Positions 36,574-46,274 are shown, counted from the first letter of the stretch. The stretch is 64,000 nt of DNA from CBDBND01 sp965262665 (GCA_965262665.1 CBDHFR010000003.1:186001-250000); one strand, 5' to 3'. Translations and numbers: made by a program. Notes: a model not told the origin generated them from the letters alone.

Positions 36574-38328
36574 CTATAGGCGCTTGGTCAATTTAAATAA
36601 GTTGCCCACACCCGCCGGTGGCTCTACGAAAATGGCCTCATCGGTGACGGATTTGATGAGATGGACACCGAGTCCGCCGGGGCGGATGTCATCAAGGTCC
36701 CGGGATTTGATCTTGTCCTGATCTATCGGCTCCGCGAAGTCCATCAGGTGAACAACGAGCCTGGTCGGTTCTTTGATGAAATCAACCACAATATCGCCCG
36801 GCTCGTCCCAGCCGCTGTAGGCATGGCGAATGACGTTTTGGCAGCCTTCGTCCACCGCCATGACCAAATCGAGGGTCCAGGCGTCGTCCTTGCCGCAATA
36901 GGCCGCTGCCTGTTCCGTGCCCATACGGATCATTTTCAAACGGTCCGCCCGGGCTGGCACACGCACCCTGAGGATTTGTCCTGATACCGTATCGTCATGC
37001 TCCGGTGGCGGAGTGGACAGCGCTTTATCAGAATCGACCTCCAAATCCTTGATGATCACCACAGTGAGATCGTCGCGCAGCGTTTGGCCAGGCAGTCGCA
37101 CCGCACCGGTGATGGAGTTGACCTGACGTTCCGGATTCTCCTGGGCATGGTCGCGAATCAAGGTGCGCGCCCCATCGATTCCCAACATACCTCCGCCGAA
37201 GGTGGTTGCCTCAGTCAAGCCGTCCGTAAAAATGTAAAGGGTCCCGCCGACCAACTGGATGACCTGTGAGGGATAGCCGTCTGGGCCGTTGATACCAGGG
37301 GCAATACCAAGCGGCGGCGCCTCGGCTTCAAAAGAACTGAAGCTCTCTCCGTATCCGTCCAACAGTAACGGCGGCTCATGCCCTGCGTTGGACAGCAACA
37401 CTGTCCCCGTCGCTGGGTCGAAAATCCCGCCAGCCAATGTGACGAATAGGCCGTTGGTCCCTGTTTCACACAGCTCGTTGTTGATGGCATCCAGCAACCT
37501 GCCTGGATTATCTGTGCCCTTCGCCAAACATCGAAACAGGCTACAGGTTTTGGCCATGAGCAGTGCGGCGTTCATACCTTTGCCCGAAACGTCGCCCACA
37601 TTGAACCAGATTCGCCCATCGGAAAGCGGCAGGATGTCGTAGAAGTCTCCGGATACGCTCAGTGCCGGCACATTGATGCCGTGAATAGGAAACTCAGGAC
37701 CCTCCGATGGTGGTAACGTTTGTCTTTGGATTTGTGCGGCTAGTTCAAGTTCGTGTCGTTGACGTTCCTGTTTGACGACCTGCTCGGTCAGGCGGAAGTT
37801 GTAGATAGCGAGCGCGGCAGCACCGGCAAGTGTTTCTAGAAGTGTCAGGTCATCTGTTTCAAAAAGATTATCGCCCGTTGTCTTGTTGATGATTTCAATA
37901 CAGCCCAGGCAATCGTCGCCAAGAGAAAGCGGCGCACAGAGGATCGACTTGGTGGTGAAACCGGTTTGTTCATCGACCATCGCACCGAAGTCTTTGTCCT
38001 CGGTGACATCGCGAACCATTTGCCCGTCACGTTCCTGGTAACAACGGCCGACAATTCCTGCATCCGCTGGAATGCGGAGTCCGGTAATGTCCACTGGGCC
38101 AAAACACGCGGAACAAACAAGTTCATCACCATCATCATCCAGTAGGAACAATGAGGACGCTTCTGCACCGACATAGTTGGTGATTCGTTCCAGACCGGTT
38201 TTGGCCATGACTTCAGGATCGCGGGTTGTGGTAAACTCGCGGGTCATGGCGGCGATCAGACCCAGGTGGCCCCGGACTTGATCGTCGTCCCCCACTACGG
38301 AAGCCAAGGATTCAACTGCTTCAGACAT
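36574..38328 (-). CDS. GAF-SpoIIE phosphatase-HATPase fusion (RsbU/RsbW-like regulator)
   Basis: 584 aa. Order: GAF sensor domain (~25-185), a coiled helix (QRHELELAAQIQRQTLP), a PP2C/SpoIIE phosphatase domain (~205-420; metal residues in SVSGDFYDI, VGDVSGKGM, FTDGLTEA and LRDDLTVVI), and a C-terminal HATPase_c domain (~455-584; DEGCQNVIRHAY N-box, GGLGVHLI G-box). Phosphatase and anti-sigma-type kinase are thus in one protein and can act on a STAS antagonist in opposite directions, here most likely the adjacent STAS protein. No sigma factor is seen nearby. Confidence 0.9.
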   Translation of the reverse strand: MSEAVESLASVVGDDDQVRGHLGLIAAMTREFTTTRDPEVMAKTGLERITNYVGAEASSLFLLDDDGDELVCSACFGPVDITGLRIPADAGIVGRCYQERDGQMVRDVTEDKDFGAMVDEQTGFTTKSILCAPLSLGDDCLGCIEIINKTTGDNLFETDDLTLLETLAGAAALAIYNFRLTEQVVKQERQRHELELAAQIQRQTLPPSEGPEFPIHGINVPALSVSGDFYDILPLSDGRIWFNVGDVSGKGMNAALLMAKTCSLFRCLAKGTDNPGRLLDAINNELCETGTNGLFVTLAGGIFDPATGTVLLSNAGHEPPLLLDGYGESFSSFEAEAPPLGIAPGINGPDGYPSQVIQLVGGTLYIFTDGLTEATTFGGGMLGIDGARTLIRDHAQENPERQVNSITGAVRLPGQTLRDDLTVVIIKDLEVDSDKALSTPPPEHDDTVSGQILRVRVPARADRLKMIRMGTEQAAAYCGKDDAWTLDLVMAVDEGCQNVIRHAYSGWDEPGDIVVDFIKEPTRLVVHLMDFAEPIDQDKIKSRDLDDIRPGGLGVHLIKSVTDEAIFVEPPAGVGNLFKLTKRL

Positions 38329-38396
38329 CGGTACAACTATGCCCGGAACGTACTGAGAGGTAAATCACGCGCGGTGATCGTCCGGAAAAGGGCCAA

Positions 38397-39428
38397 TCAA
38401 TCAGCGGATTTCACAAGGCGGGCAAACAGATCGCAATAGGCATTTGTTACGGTATCCCTTGAGAAGGGACCGTCCGCCTGTACCCGGCCACCGGCTATCA
38501 AGCGGTCAGCCAGGTCTTGGTCTTGCACGACCCTTTGAACAGCGAATGCCAGTGCCTGCGAATCGCCGATTGGAACCAACAACCCGTTGACCTCATTTTC
38601 AATCAAAAAAGCTGGTCCTTGACTGGTGGCCGCAACAACGGGGATGCCGTTCGTCCAAGCGTTGACGATCACATTGCCGAACGGTTCATGGCGGGAGGGA
38701 ACCAGACAAACATCAGCTGTTTTGAGCAAGGCTTCCCGATCCGCGCGCCATCCTAGGAAGCGAACCCGATCATTAACGTTTAGCGATTTTGATAACGCTC
38801 TTAAGGAATTTTCCTTGGCGCCTTCCCCGGCGATCCAAAGGTAGGTGTCAGGAAGGTCTTTAAGAGCGCGTAAAGCGACGTCGATGCCTTTTGTGTCTTC
38901 GAGGCGCGCTAGGATCAAAAGCACCGGCGCATCGTCAGGGGTCGAAAGGCTGGCTTTGTCTACCGCTGCGCTGGCAACTGCTGGTGAAAAATTAGGGATG
39001 CAGTCCACTTTTCCGGCAGGCCAACCGTTATCGATGCAGTGGTTTACAATGTCAGGAGTGTTACAGACGAGAAAGTCACACCCGTGGTAATACTTGAGAT
39101 CATAATAGCCACCCAGCCGCCCGATGTTGGTCCAAGGTCCAGGCTGCACCAGATGGGCGGCCCGGCTCATCCAGGACAAAACGATATCCGGGTTCTCGGC
39201 ACATAGAGTGCGCTTCAGTTTAGTTTTCGAGAGAAAATCCAATGGCCCACCCATTCGGGCCTCTGTTGTCGTACACCCCATTTCCTTCAGATGTACGAGC
39301 CGTCCTTCAAATGGTCTGGTGAAGGCATGTTGCGTCACACCCCGTTCCGAAAGTGCGCAGGCAAGGTCAATAAAAAACGTTTCGGCACCGCCGAAACGGC
39401 CGCCAGCGATGATATGAAGGATCCGCAT
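38397..39428 (-). CDS. Glycosyltransferase family 4
   Basis: 343 aa from the ATG at 39428. GT-B fold: N-terminal GGRFGGAETFFIDLA and C-terminal nucleotide-sugar domain with VCLVPSRHEPFGNVIVNAW. The second acidic residue of the usual EX7E motif is Asn here. It is divergent from the acyltransferase gene 59 bp away; the two probably concern lipopolysaccharide or a similar envelope glycolipid. Confidence 0.85.
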   Translation of the reverse strand: MRILHIIAGGRFGGAETFFIDLACALSERGVTQHAFTRPFEGRLVHLKEMGCTTTEARMGGPLDFLSKTKLKRTLCAENPDIVLSWMSRAAHLVQPGPWTNIGRLGGYYDLKYYHGCDFLVCNTPDIVNHCIDNGWPAGKVDCIPNFSPAVASAAVDKASLSTPDDAPVLLILARLEDTKGIDVALRALKDLPDTYLWIAGEGAKENSLRALSKSLNVNDRVRFLGWRADREALLKTADVCLVPSRHEPFGNVIVNAWTNGIPVVAATSQGPAFLIENEVNGLLVPIGDSQALAFAVQRVVQDQDLADRLIAGGRVQADGPFSRDTVTNAYCDLFARLVKSAD

Positions 39429-39487
39429 AAGCACCCGGACTGTACCCGATTGCGCCTATGCCGTAATAGTTTGCACTGATAAAGTTC

Positions 39488-40420
39488 ATGCGTAATTGGA
39501 GCATACAAACACCGATGAGCGAGCGATCCCTGATCAGAGACATACGATACCGGCTGGAAGCCGCGGTCGCGTATGTCCTTTACTGGATCTTCCGTTTGCT
39601 CCCTGTAGACGCTGGGTCCGCACTCGCTGGACGACTCGCGCGCTGGTTCGGACCCATGAGCCGAGCCCAAAAAACAGCGCAGCAGAATTTGGCGTCGGCT
39701 TTCCCACACCTGTCGCAACAGGACAGACAAAATATTCTATCGGACGTATGGGATAATCTGGGGCGAGTGATGAGCGAATATGCGTCCCTTTCACGCATAA
39801 AAGGCACAGCAACCAAATCGCGTATCGATATAGAGGGGGAGGAACATCTCCAGGGATTAACCGAAGCCCAGTCTCCGGCGATTTTCTTTTCAGGTCATTT
39901 AGGCAATTGGGAAGCGATTCATTTGACTCTGAGCGCTGTTTTGAGACCGCCAGCCATTGTCTACCGGACACCGAATAACCCTTATGTGGATGGGCTATTG
40001 AGGACAGCACGGGGACCGACGACCAATGGTCAGATTGCCAAAGGCAGTTCAGGCGCCCGGGAGATGATTCGCACGCTGAAGGATGGTGGCCTCATTGCCA
40101 TGCTGGTCGACCAGAAAATGAACACCGGCATGGCCATACCCCTGTTTGACCGGGACGCGATGGCCGGCGATGCCATTGCCCGCTTGGCCCTTAAATCCGG
40201 ATGCGCTCTCGTGCCAATGCGCGTCGAACGCACCGGCGGATGCCGATTTAAAGTGACGTTCGAAGCGCCATGGACATTCGATCAAGGTAGCGACACGGAC
40301 TCCAACGTTAGAGACTTACTCGTTCGCATCAATAATAAGTTGGAAGCCTGGATCAGGGAGCGCCCGGGCCAGTGGCTTTGGTTACACAACCGGTGGCCAA
40401 AGGAAGAGCCATTGCCGTGA
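39488..40420 (+). CDS. Lipid A biosynthesis-type lauroyl/acyl transferase (LpxL/HtrB family)
   Basis: 310 aa. An N-terminal membrane anchor (AVAYVLYWIFRLLPV) and the HX4E acyltransferase motif in SGHLGNWEA near residue 138 identify the LpxL/LpxM/HtrB family, which adds a secondary acyl chain to lipid A at the inner membrane. Starts at 39488 or at 39515 (MSERSLIRD) are both possible. The stop overlaps the next gene's GTG as GTGA. Confidence 0.88.
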   Translation: MRNWSIQTPMSERSLIRDIRYRLEAAVAYVLYWIFRLLPVDAGSALAGRLARWFGPMSRAQKTAQQNLASAFPHLSQQDRQNILSDVWDNLGRVMSEYASLSRIKGTATKSRIDIEGEEHLQGLTEAQSPAIFFSGHLGNWEAIHLTLSAVLRPPAIVYRTPNNPYVDGLLRTARGPTTNGQIAKGSSGAREMIRTLKDGGLIAMLVDQKMNTGMAIPLFDRDAMAGDAIARLALKSGCALVPMRVERTGGCRFKVTFEAPWTFDQGSDTDSNVRDLLVRINNKLEAWIRERPGQWLWLHNRWPKEEPLP

Positions 40421-41424
40421 TTCAATACTCCTTTGCCGGTGTTGAAATCCCCTGCCCCCTTTGCAAGAGCAACGATCACTCAATTGTTGGCACACTGGAT
40501 CGGCACGGCGAACCGCTCAGAACAGTGATGTGTCGCGCCTGCGGCCATGTCTTTACCAACCCTCAGCCGACCAAGAGCGAGCTGCAAGAGTTCTACAGCG
40601 AAAAATACCAGCTTGCTTATAAGGGTACGGGAACACCAAAACGAAAACATGTGTATAGAGCCGGGCAGCGTGCGCTGGAGAGATTGGAACAGCTCCAAAG
40701 TCATCTCCATAAAGGGTCCCGCATTCTCGATGTCGGATCCGGCGGAGGCGAGTGCGTGTATCTTTTGAATACATCCGGCTATGCGGCACAAGGATTGGAG
40801 CCCAATCAGGGATACGCAGCTTTCTCCCGTGCGGAATACGGGGTGGACGTCCGTGACGGGTCTTTGGAAGAACTGCCGGCCGGTGACGCGCTGTGGGACG
40901 GCATAACCTTGCATCATGTGCTTGAACATCTCGCCGAACCCGTTGACGCCCTTCGTCACCTTCGGCAAATGCTCAAGCCCTCCGGTAAATTGATCATTGA
41001 AGTACCCAATATGGAAGCCCGCTATCATGGGCCGTCCCGCCAGTATCATTTCGCCCATCTGCATGGATTTTCTACAGAGGGACTGACTGACGCAGGATCA
41101 CAGGCTGGTCTTGAAGTCACGAACCTGACGCTCCAAGCCCACACCCAACATATCAACGTTGCGTTTACGCCGAGCGACGGTAATGCAGAGGACCAAACTA
41201 AATTCTGCGATCGGTCAACGGCCGAAAGGATCGAACGGGCCCTGCAAACCTATACCGCTCTCACGGATACGTTATCACCACGCCCCTACCGGCGTCTCTT
41301 GGCCAATGTGAAACGCCCTGTCGTTGAGCGCATCGCCTTAGCCCGATTGGGCTGGCCGGTAAGTGCGAAAGAAATCCTGGATCGGCTTTACAAACGTCAC
41401 ACCCAAAAGACCGGGGTCAATTGA
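40417..41424 (+). CDS. Zinc-finger plus class I SAM methyltransferase
   Basis: 335 aa from GTG at 40417, which overlaps the previous stop (GTGA); a longer reading from 40372 is less likely. A four-Cys zinc ribbon (CPLC near residue 13 and CRACGH near residue 37) is followed by a methyltransferase domain with SAM motif ILDVGSGGGECVYLL near residue 107. Such proteins often methylate sugars or lipids in envelope clusters. Its end overlaps the convergent FGE-like gene by 8 bp. Confidence 0.85.
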   Translation: MIQYSFAGVEIPCPLCKSNDHSIVGTLDRHGEPLRTVMCRACGHVFTNPQPTKSELQEFYSEKYQLAYKGTGTPKRKHVYRAGQRALERLEQLQSHLHKGSRILDVGSGGGECVYLLNTSGYAAQGLEPNQGYAAFSRAEYGVDVRDGSLEELPAGDALWDGITLHHVLEHLAEPVDALRHLRQMLKPSGKLIIEVPNMEARYHGPSRQYHFAHLHGFSTEGLTDAGSQAGLEVTNLTLQAHTQHINVAFTPSDGNAEDQTKFCDRSTAERIERALQTYTALTDTLSPRPYRRLLANVKRPVVERIALARLGWPVSAKEILDRLYKRHTQKTGVN

Positions 41425-42337
41425 GGTCACGAGCCACCCGAAAGCCGAAGAACGCCCCCATGCGCCGTTCGGGGTCCCGACCGCGCCATGTTGGACGCTG
41501 ACGATAAGCTTGCGTAATCCACCCGCCGCCGCGAATAGCCCGCCAATCGCAGGCACCTTCGACTTCAACGGCTGATCCATCAACAGGTTCGGGCGGATAG
41601 GGCAGGATGGAGCAGTCATGGGTCCACTCCCAGACATTGCCGAGAATGTCATACAGGCCGAAAGGATTTGGTTTGAACTGTCCTACCGGTGCGTTGTCGG
41701 CAAAACCGTCGTTGCAGGCCGGAGCGTCCCAATCTTCCGTGGGCCATTTGGCGGCGGCGGTGATGTCATAGACATTGGCGTAGTCGCAGGCTATGTCCGG
41801 ATCTTCACCCCAGAAATACTTTGTTTTGGTGCCCCCTTTGGCGGCGTATTCCCACTCGGCTTCCGTGGGGAGACGATAGCGCCGCCCGGTCTTTCCAGAT
41901 AGCCAAGCGACAAAGGCTTTCGCGTCACGCCAAGAGATGCAAACGACCGCTTCATCATCTCTCACGGGTCGTTTGTACCCCGGATCTAACCATGTGCGGT
42001 CAGGTGTTGAGATATCCGTCATCACCCACATACTACATTCGTCGATTTCTGGTTGTTGCCCAGTCGCCGAGACAAACTCTGCAAACTGTTTATGGGTCAC
42101 TTCATAACGGCCAAGGGCGAAAGCATTTGTGATGGTGACGTGGCGTTCCGGCCCTTCTGTCCGATCGGGATCGCCGTCGTTTTCACCCATGGTGAATGAT
42201 CCCTTGGGAATAACCATCATTTCAGGACAGTCGGCGCAATCACGGAACACGGTGCCCGGCTCAAGCGATACCTCCTGAGCCACGACCGACATAACCGATG
42301 TGGCCAAAATCATCCCTACGGTGATGAATCGGATCAT
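41417..42337 (-). CDS. Exported formylglycine-generating enzyme (FGE-sulfatase)-like protein
   Basis: 306 aa. Signal peptide of about 20 residues (ends SVVA). The FGE/SUMF1 fold is clear: MVIPKGSFTMGENDGDPDRT, YEVTHKQFAEFV, YRLPTEAEWEYAAKGG, NVWEWTHDC and GGGWITQA. Some members oxidise sulfatase Cys to formylglycine; many exported ones have other roles (EgtB-like, PvdO-like). No sulfatase is seen in the window, so activity is unknown. Confidence 0.88.
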   Translation of the reverse strand: MIRFITVGMILATSVMSVVAQEVSLEPGTVFRDCADCPEMMVIPKGSFTMGENDGDPDRTEGPERHVTITNAFALGRYEVTHKQFAEFVSATGQQPEIDECSMWVMTDISTPDRTWLDPGYKRPVRDDEAVVCISWRDAKAFVAWLSGKTGRRYRLPTEAEWEYAAKGGTKTKYFWGEDPDIACDYANVYDITAAAKWPTEDWDAPACNDGFADNAPVGQFKPNPFGLYDILGNVWEWTHDCSILPYPPEPVDGSAVEVEGACDWRAIRGGGWITQAYRQRPTWRGRDPERRMGAFFGFRVARDLN

Positions 42338-42527
42338 TGTTGCCTCTATTTTTTAAGACAGGAATGATAAAGCGTCCGCGATACAACACAAAGGTGTCAA
42401 AGCTGAATGTCAAATAAAGTGCGCCTACTGCACAAATTATCATGACGATTATTTGGGTGTGAGCAAGAGGCCAGACTGCCTGTTTAATAGTGAAACCGAC
42501 CGGCGTCACGCGTGGGCAGTTGCGTTT

Positions 42528-42845
42528 CTATTCTTCGGGTGCAACGGTCAAACTGATGCCGTCCAATTCATCCGTAACCTGGATCTGGCAGCTCAGGCGC
42601 GAGTTGTCGAGTTTATAGTGCTCGGTCTCTTCCACCAATTCTTGTTCATCGTCGGACCGCGCGGGCAGTTTGGCTGCCCATTCGTCATCGACGAAAACAT
42701 GGCAGGTGGCACAGGAACAGCAACCGCCGCAAATCGCCTCCACGTCCATATCGTTGTCGCGCAGGGCTTCCATCAGGCTGACGCCCGTTTTGCCCTCGAT
42801 TTCGTGCTTTTCCCTGGCACGGTTAACCACATGAATAAGTGCCAT
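42528..42845 (-). CDS. [2Fe-2S] ferredoxin (adrenodoxin-type)
   Basis: 105 aa from ATG at 42845 after AAGG; the upstream reading to 42953 does not look like ferredoxin. Cluster ligands are CGGCCSCATC near residues 39-48 and the distal Cys in LSCQIQV near residue 86. It can serve as the electron donor for a Rieske oxygenase or cytochrome P450, and two Rieske oxygenases lie in this window. About 190 bp between it and the FGE gene hold no clear gene. Confidence 0.88.
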   Translation of the reverse strand: MALIHVVNRAREKHEIEGKTGVSLMEALRDNDMDVEAICGGCCSCATCHVFVDDEWAAKLPARSDDEQELVEETEHYKLDNSRLSCQIQVTDELDGISLTVAPEE

Positions 42846-43048
42846 TGCGCCTTGAACCTCAGCGTTTTCATTGGGTGTTGAAAGGTTGGAGGGGCTGGTA
42901 ACCCAAGGGCGTCCGCGGAGCAACCCCTTTCGCTTGTTTCCCTGAGTGGACACCTGGGCAACGGGGGGTGCGTCCGCATATTGGGCAATTTATAGTGGGG
43001 CCATATTCAGTTTCTTCAGACAACGCACACCCGATAGAGGACCGAGCC

Positions 43049-44197
43049 ATGCTGCTCCCCCCACTCCAGGCCAGACATGGGATTACACCCGACTGGTCCC
43101 ACGACGACAAATCACGGCAAGCGTTTCAGCGAACACTCAGGGAAAACGTGATTCGCAAACTGTCCAAGGGCAGCCGGATTATTTTTGAAAACCGGGTTAA
43201 ACCTCGTTTTGAAAAGGAACACAGCCGCCCGGTTAAAGACCGCCATGAAATAAAGAAAGAGATGCGCAAAGACTCCTACTATCAATCGCATCTCAGCATT
43301 CAACGCTCGGCTCAGGAACTGATGTGGGCGTCGGTGACCTATTCCCTCGACCGGCAGATCGACGAGATGATGGCACGCGCCAAACAAAGCGGTGATACGC
43401 TGGGAAGCCTGACCCTCGATCCTAAACTTCCTATCCCGCGCTACATCGACAGCCTGGACATCCATTGCATGCCGGGCGGCTATACCACTGACCTGTGCGA
43501 CGGCGACATCGCCGCCGGTGCCATCTATGAAAAAGGCTTATATATTTACGGCAGCGGCCGATCCGGCCCTTACGGTGACAGTTCGGGGCAGTCAATCGTC
43601 GATTACCTCAAGCGGGAGCATCCCGACTTTGCGCCGAAACGCATTCTCGACATGGGCTGCGCGACGGGAAACAACACCCTGCCGTTTTGCGACGGCTACC
43701 CCGAAGCAGAGGTACATGGCATCGAATTGGGTGCGGCGCTGTTACGCTATGGCCATGCGCGGGCCGAGTCCCTGGGCAAGGCGGCTCATTTCAGTCAGCA
43801 AAATGCCGAGAAAACAAACTTTGACGACGAATCCTTTGATCTCATCGTCTCCTGCATCATTTTCCACGAAACCTCCCGCAAGGCGCTGCCGCGCATCATT
43901 GCCGAGACCCGCCGCTTGTTGAAACCAGGTGGGCTCATGGTGCATCTGGAAGCGGGTCAATTCGAAAATTTCGACCTCTGGCGCCAGGTGGTGTTCGACG
44001 CCGAGACCTACAACAACAATGAACCGTTTTGGTCCACCTACAGGGACATGAATCTCGATGAGGTCATGGCCGAAGCCGGTTGGCCCGAAGGCAGCGCCCA
44101 TCTGCATTTAGAGCCATTCGGTCACGCCCCGGTGACCTCAGCCAAAAAAGTACAAAAGAACATGTTGGGCTTTTGGTTCATGGTCGGACAGAAGTGA
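43049..44197 (+). CDS. SAM-dependent methyltransferase with long N-terminal domain, copy 1
   Basis: 382 aa from the ATG at 43049 (after AGAGGA). An N-terminal ~190-residue mostly helical domain precedes a class I methyltransferase domain with SAM motif ILDMGCATGNNTLPF near residue 202 and IIFHETSRKALP near residue 274. A conserved linker HCMPGGYTTDLCDGDI lies between. It pairs with the small gene 10 bp downstream; the pair is repeated at 44655-46268. Substrate is unknown; context includes a Rieske oxygenase, a nitrilase homologue and a peptide-type binding protein. Confidence 0.8.
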   Translation: MLLPPLQARHGITPDWSHDDKSRQAFQRTLRENVIRKLSKGSRIIFENRVKPRFEKEHSRPVKDRHEIKKEMRKDSYYQSHLSIQRSAQELMWASVTYSLDRQIDEMMARAKQSGDTLGSLTLDPKLPIPRYIDSLDIHCMPGGYTTDLCDGDIAAGAIYEKGLYIYGSGRSGPYGDSSGQSIVDYLKREHPDFAPKRILDMGCATGNNTLPFCDGYPEAEVHGIELGAALLRYGHARAESLGKAAHFSQQNAEKTNFDDESFDLIVSCIIFHETSRKALPRIIAETRRLLKPGGLMVHLEAGQFENFDLWRQVVFDAETYNNNEPFWSTYRDMNLDEVMAEAGWPEGSAHLHLEPFGHAPVTSAKKVQKNMLGFWFMVGQK

Positions 44198-44207
44198 GGG
44201 GCACATC

Positions 44208-44567
44208 ATGAACGAGACCAGCAAAGTCCATGTCCCCCAAACCGCCAAGGGACATCGCCCGACTTTTTTTGGCGATCCGGCCAACGACCGGATCATCGCC
44301 ATGTTTATGTCCATGGTGACCGAAATGTGGGTGATGCGTGAGCGTCTTGATAGCGTTGAAGCCTTGGTCGCTCAAAAAGGTTTTTTCTTGGAAGAAGAGT
44401 TAGAGCGCTTCGAGCCTGACCCCGAACGAGCCGAGGAACGGGAAAGAATGCGTCAGGAGTTTCTCGACCGAATCTTCTATATCTTCCAGGAAGAAGCCGA
44501 AGATGCGGAGCGTGGAGACACGGAAGAAGCTTACGAAGAAGCCGTCAACATCAGCGCAACTCAATAA
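44208..44567 (+). CDS. Small helical protein paired with the methyltransferase, copy 1
   Basis: 119 aa, acidic, with predicted long helices (MVTEMWVMRERLDSVEALVA and RMRQEFLDRIFYIFQEEAED). It is homologous to the protein at 45906-46268: both have a FFGDPA/FFDDPA motif near residue 21-27 and a RERLD(S/T)VE helix. No known family recognised. The strict pairing suggests a subunit or adaptor of the methyltransferase. Confidence 0.75.
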   Translation: MNETSKVHVPQTAKGHRPTFFGDPANDRIIAMFMSMVTEMWVMRERLDSVEALVAQKGFFLEEELERFEPDPERAEERERMRQEFLDRIFYIFQEEAEDAERGDTEEAYEEAVNISATQ

Positions 44568-44654
44568 CGGGTGCTGCCTAACCCTTGCACGGAACACTCG
44601 GCACATTAGATTGTGACGGAATGACACAGTTTGTCGGTATTTGGATAGGAGCTT

Positions 44655-45881
44655 ATGTCCATCACTCTGCCACCCACCTATGACCGCAGCGGCAGGCATG
44701 ATCTGTCGCCAAACATGGATCATGATGAAGTGGCGCGATTTAATTTTCTCACCAATTTGAACGTCCATCTTGGACAAAAGGTTTCTCCCGGCAATAACGC
44801 GGCTTTCGAGAAGCGCGTCAAACCGGCTTACAAAAAAGAGGCCGGCGAAGAACTCGCCACTCGTCAACAAGTGCGCAAAGCCATGCGGAAAGACCCTTAT
44901 TACCAATGTTGGGCGGCCCTGCGACGCAACACTATGGAACAGCGCCACCAAGCCGGACGGCATGTGGTGCTGCGCCAGCTCGATGACCTTGTCGACAAAG
45001 CGAAAGCGCTTAACGACGGCAAGGGCACGTTGAGCGTTGACCCCGGTATGGAACCACCGCGTTATATTGCCCATGTGGACAATCACTGCATGCCGGGCAG
45101 TTACTACACCGAGATCGTTCCCAATGACGTTCTAGCTGGAGCCAATTACGAAGCGGGCTTGTTCGTCACAACTGCGGGGTCGATGTCGTCAAAAGGGGAT
45201 GGTGGCGGGCGTTCCATTGTCAATTTCGTCAAGGATGAATTCAAAGACTTTCAGCCGAAACGCATCCTTGATCTCGGTGCGGGCATTGGCGTCAATACAC
45301 TGCCCATTGCCGATGCATTTCCTGACGCTGAAGTGATTGCCGTAGATGCGGGCGCGCCCATGGTCCGCTGGGGTCATGCACGAGCGCAGGCCATGGGCTA
45401 CGACAAGGTCAAATTTATCCATGGCGACGGTGACAATCTGGATTTCAAACCGGAAAGTTTTGATTGGATTCAGACCACCATGTTCTGGCACGAGACCTCG
45501 ACCAAGGCGATCCACAGCATGATGGAGAAAATATACGGCTTGATGGCACCGGGCGGATTGTTTCTCAATGTGGAATAGCCGAACTTCAAGCCCGATACCT
45601 CATTGTACGATCAATTCACGCGGGATTGGGACTCCTGGTACAATAACGAACCGTTCTGGTCGAAGCTTCACGTCATGGACGTGTTCGACGTTATGGAACA
45701 AGCAGGATTCAAAAAAGAAAAACTCTTCGACGGCGGCACGGAGGCCGATATCGAACAAGGTCAGTTCCAACCCTGGTCGAGTACGCTGTCGCGCCACAAA
45801 CCGGAACTCAAAGACGGCGGCGACATTAAACACAATGCCTACAAGGGTGAGCGCTGGTACCTCTTTGGCGCCTGGAAATAG
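44655..45881 (+). pseudogene. SAM-dependent methyltransferase, copy 2, with in-frame TAG
   Basis: 409 codons with one in-frame TAG at 45576-45578 (after GGLFLNVE); the same frame continues PNFKPDTSLYDQFTRDWDSW to a stop at 45881. The paralogue at 43049 reads HLEAGQFENFDLW here, so the stop likely replaced Gln (CAG to TAG). SAM motif ILDLGAGIGVNTLPI and the linker HCMPGSYYTEIVPNDV match copy 1. The truncated 307-aa product keeps the SAM site but loses the C-terminal cap. Confidence 0.85.
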
Positions 45882-45905
45882 ATCTGGAAAGCGAAGGAAC
45901 GCACA

Positions 45906-46268
45906 ATGACCGAGATTGATGTCAACAAACTGGCCAATGCCAAAGCCAAGGGGAAGCGACCGTATTTCTTCGACGACCCGGCAGTGGAGCGCGTGTTGTC
46001 CATCACCATGGCGGTAGCGACAGAGCTTGCCGTCACCCGTGAGCGGCTGGATACGGTGGAACGACTGTTGGAAGACGGTGTGCCGGTGACCAAAGAGAAC
46101 ATCGATAAGTATCGGCCCGATGACGACGCCTCAAAGGAACGGCAGCAATGGCATGCTGACTACATTTCGAGAATCCTCAGAATCGTGCACCAAGAGCTGG
46201 AAGCCATCGAAAACGAAAGCCTCAATGAGGATTCTGAAAAGCTCGCCGACGAATACGTCGCCGCCTAA
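45906..46268 (+). CDS. Small helical protein paired with the methyltransferase, copy 2
   Basis: 120 aa. Homologous to the protein at 44208-44567: YFFDDPAVERVLSITMAVAT and VTRERLDTVERLLEDGVPVT match its motif and helix. It follows the broken methyltransferase copy 2 by 24 bp and itself shows no lesion, so it could serve the intact methyltransferase copy 1. Confidence 0.75.
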   Translation: MTEIDVNKLANAKAKGKRPYFFDDPAVERVLSITMAVATELAVTRERLDTVERLLEDGVPVTKENIDKYRPDDDASKERQQWHADYISRILRIVHQELEAIENESLNEDSEKLADEYVAA

Positions 46269-46274
46269 CACTCG

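Noticed and set aside
42261..42509. Minus-strand 82-codon frame with one hydrophobic stretch between the ferredoxin and FGE genes
   Set aside because: It overlaps the start of the FGE-like gene by about 75 bp, has no ribosome site or recognisable relatives, and looks like chance.
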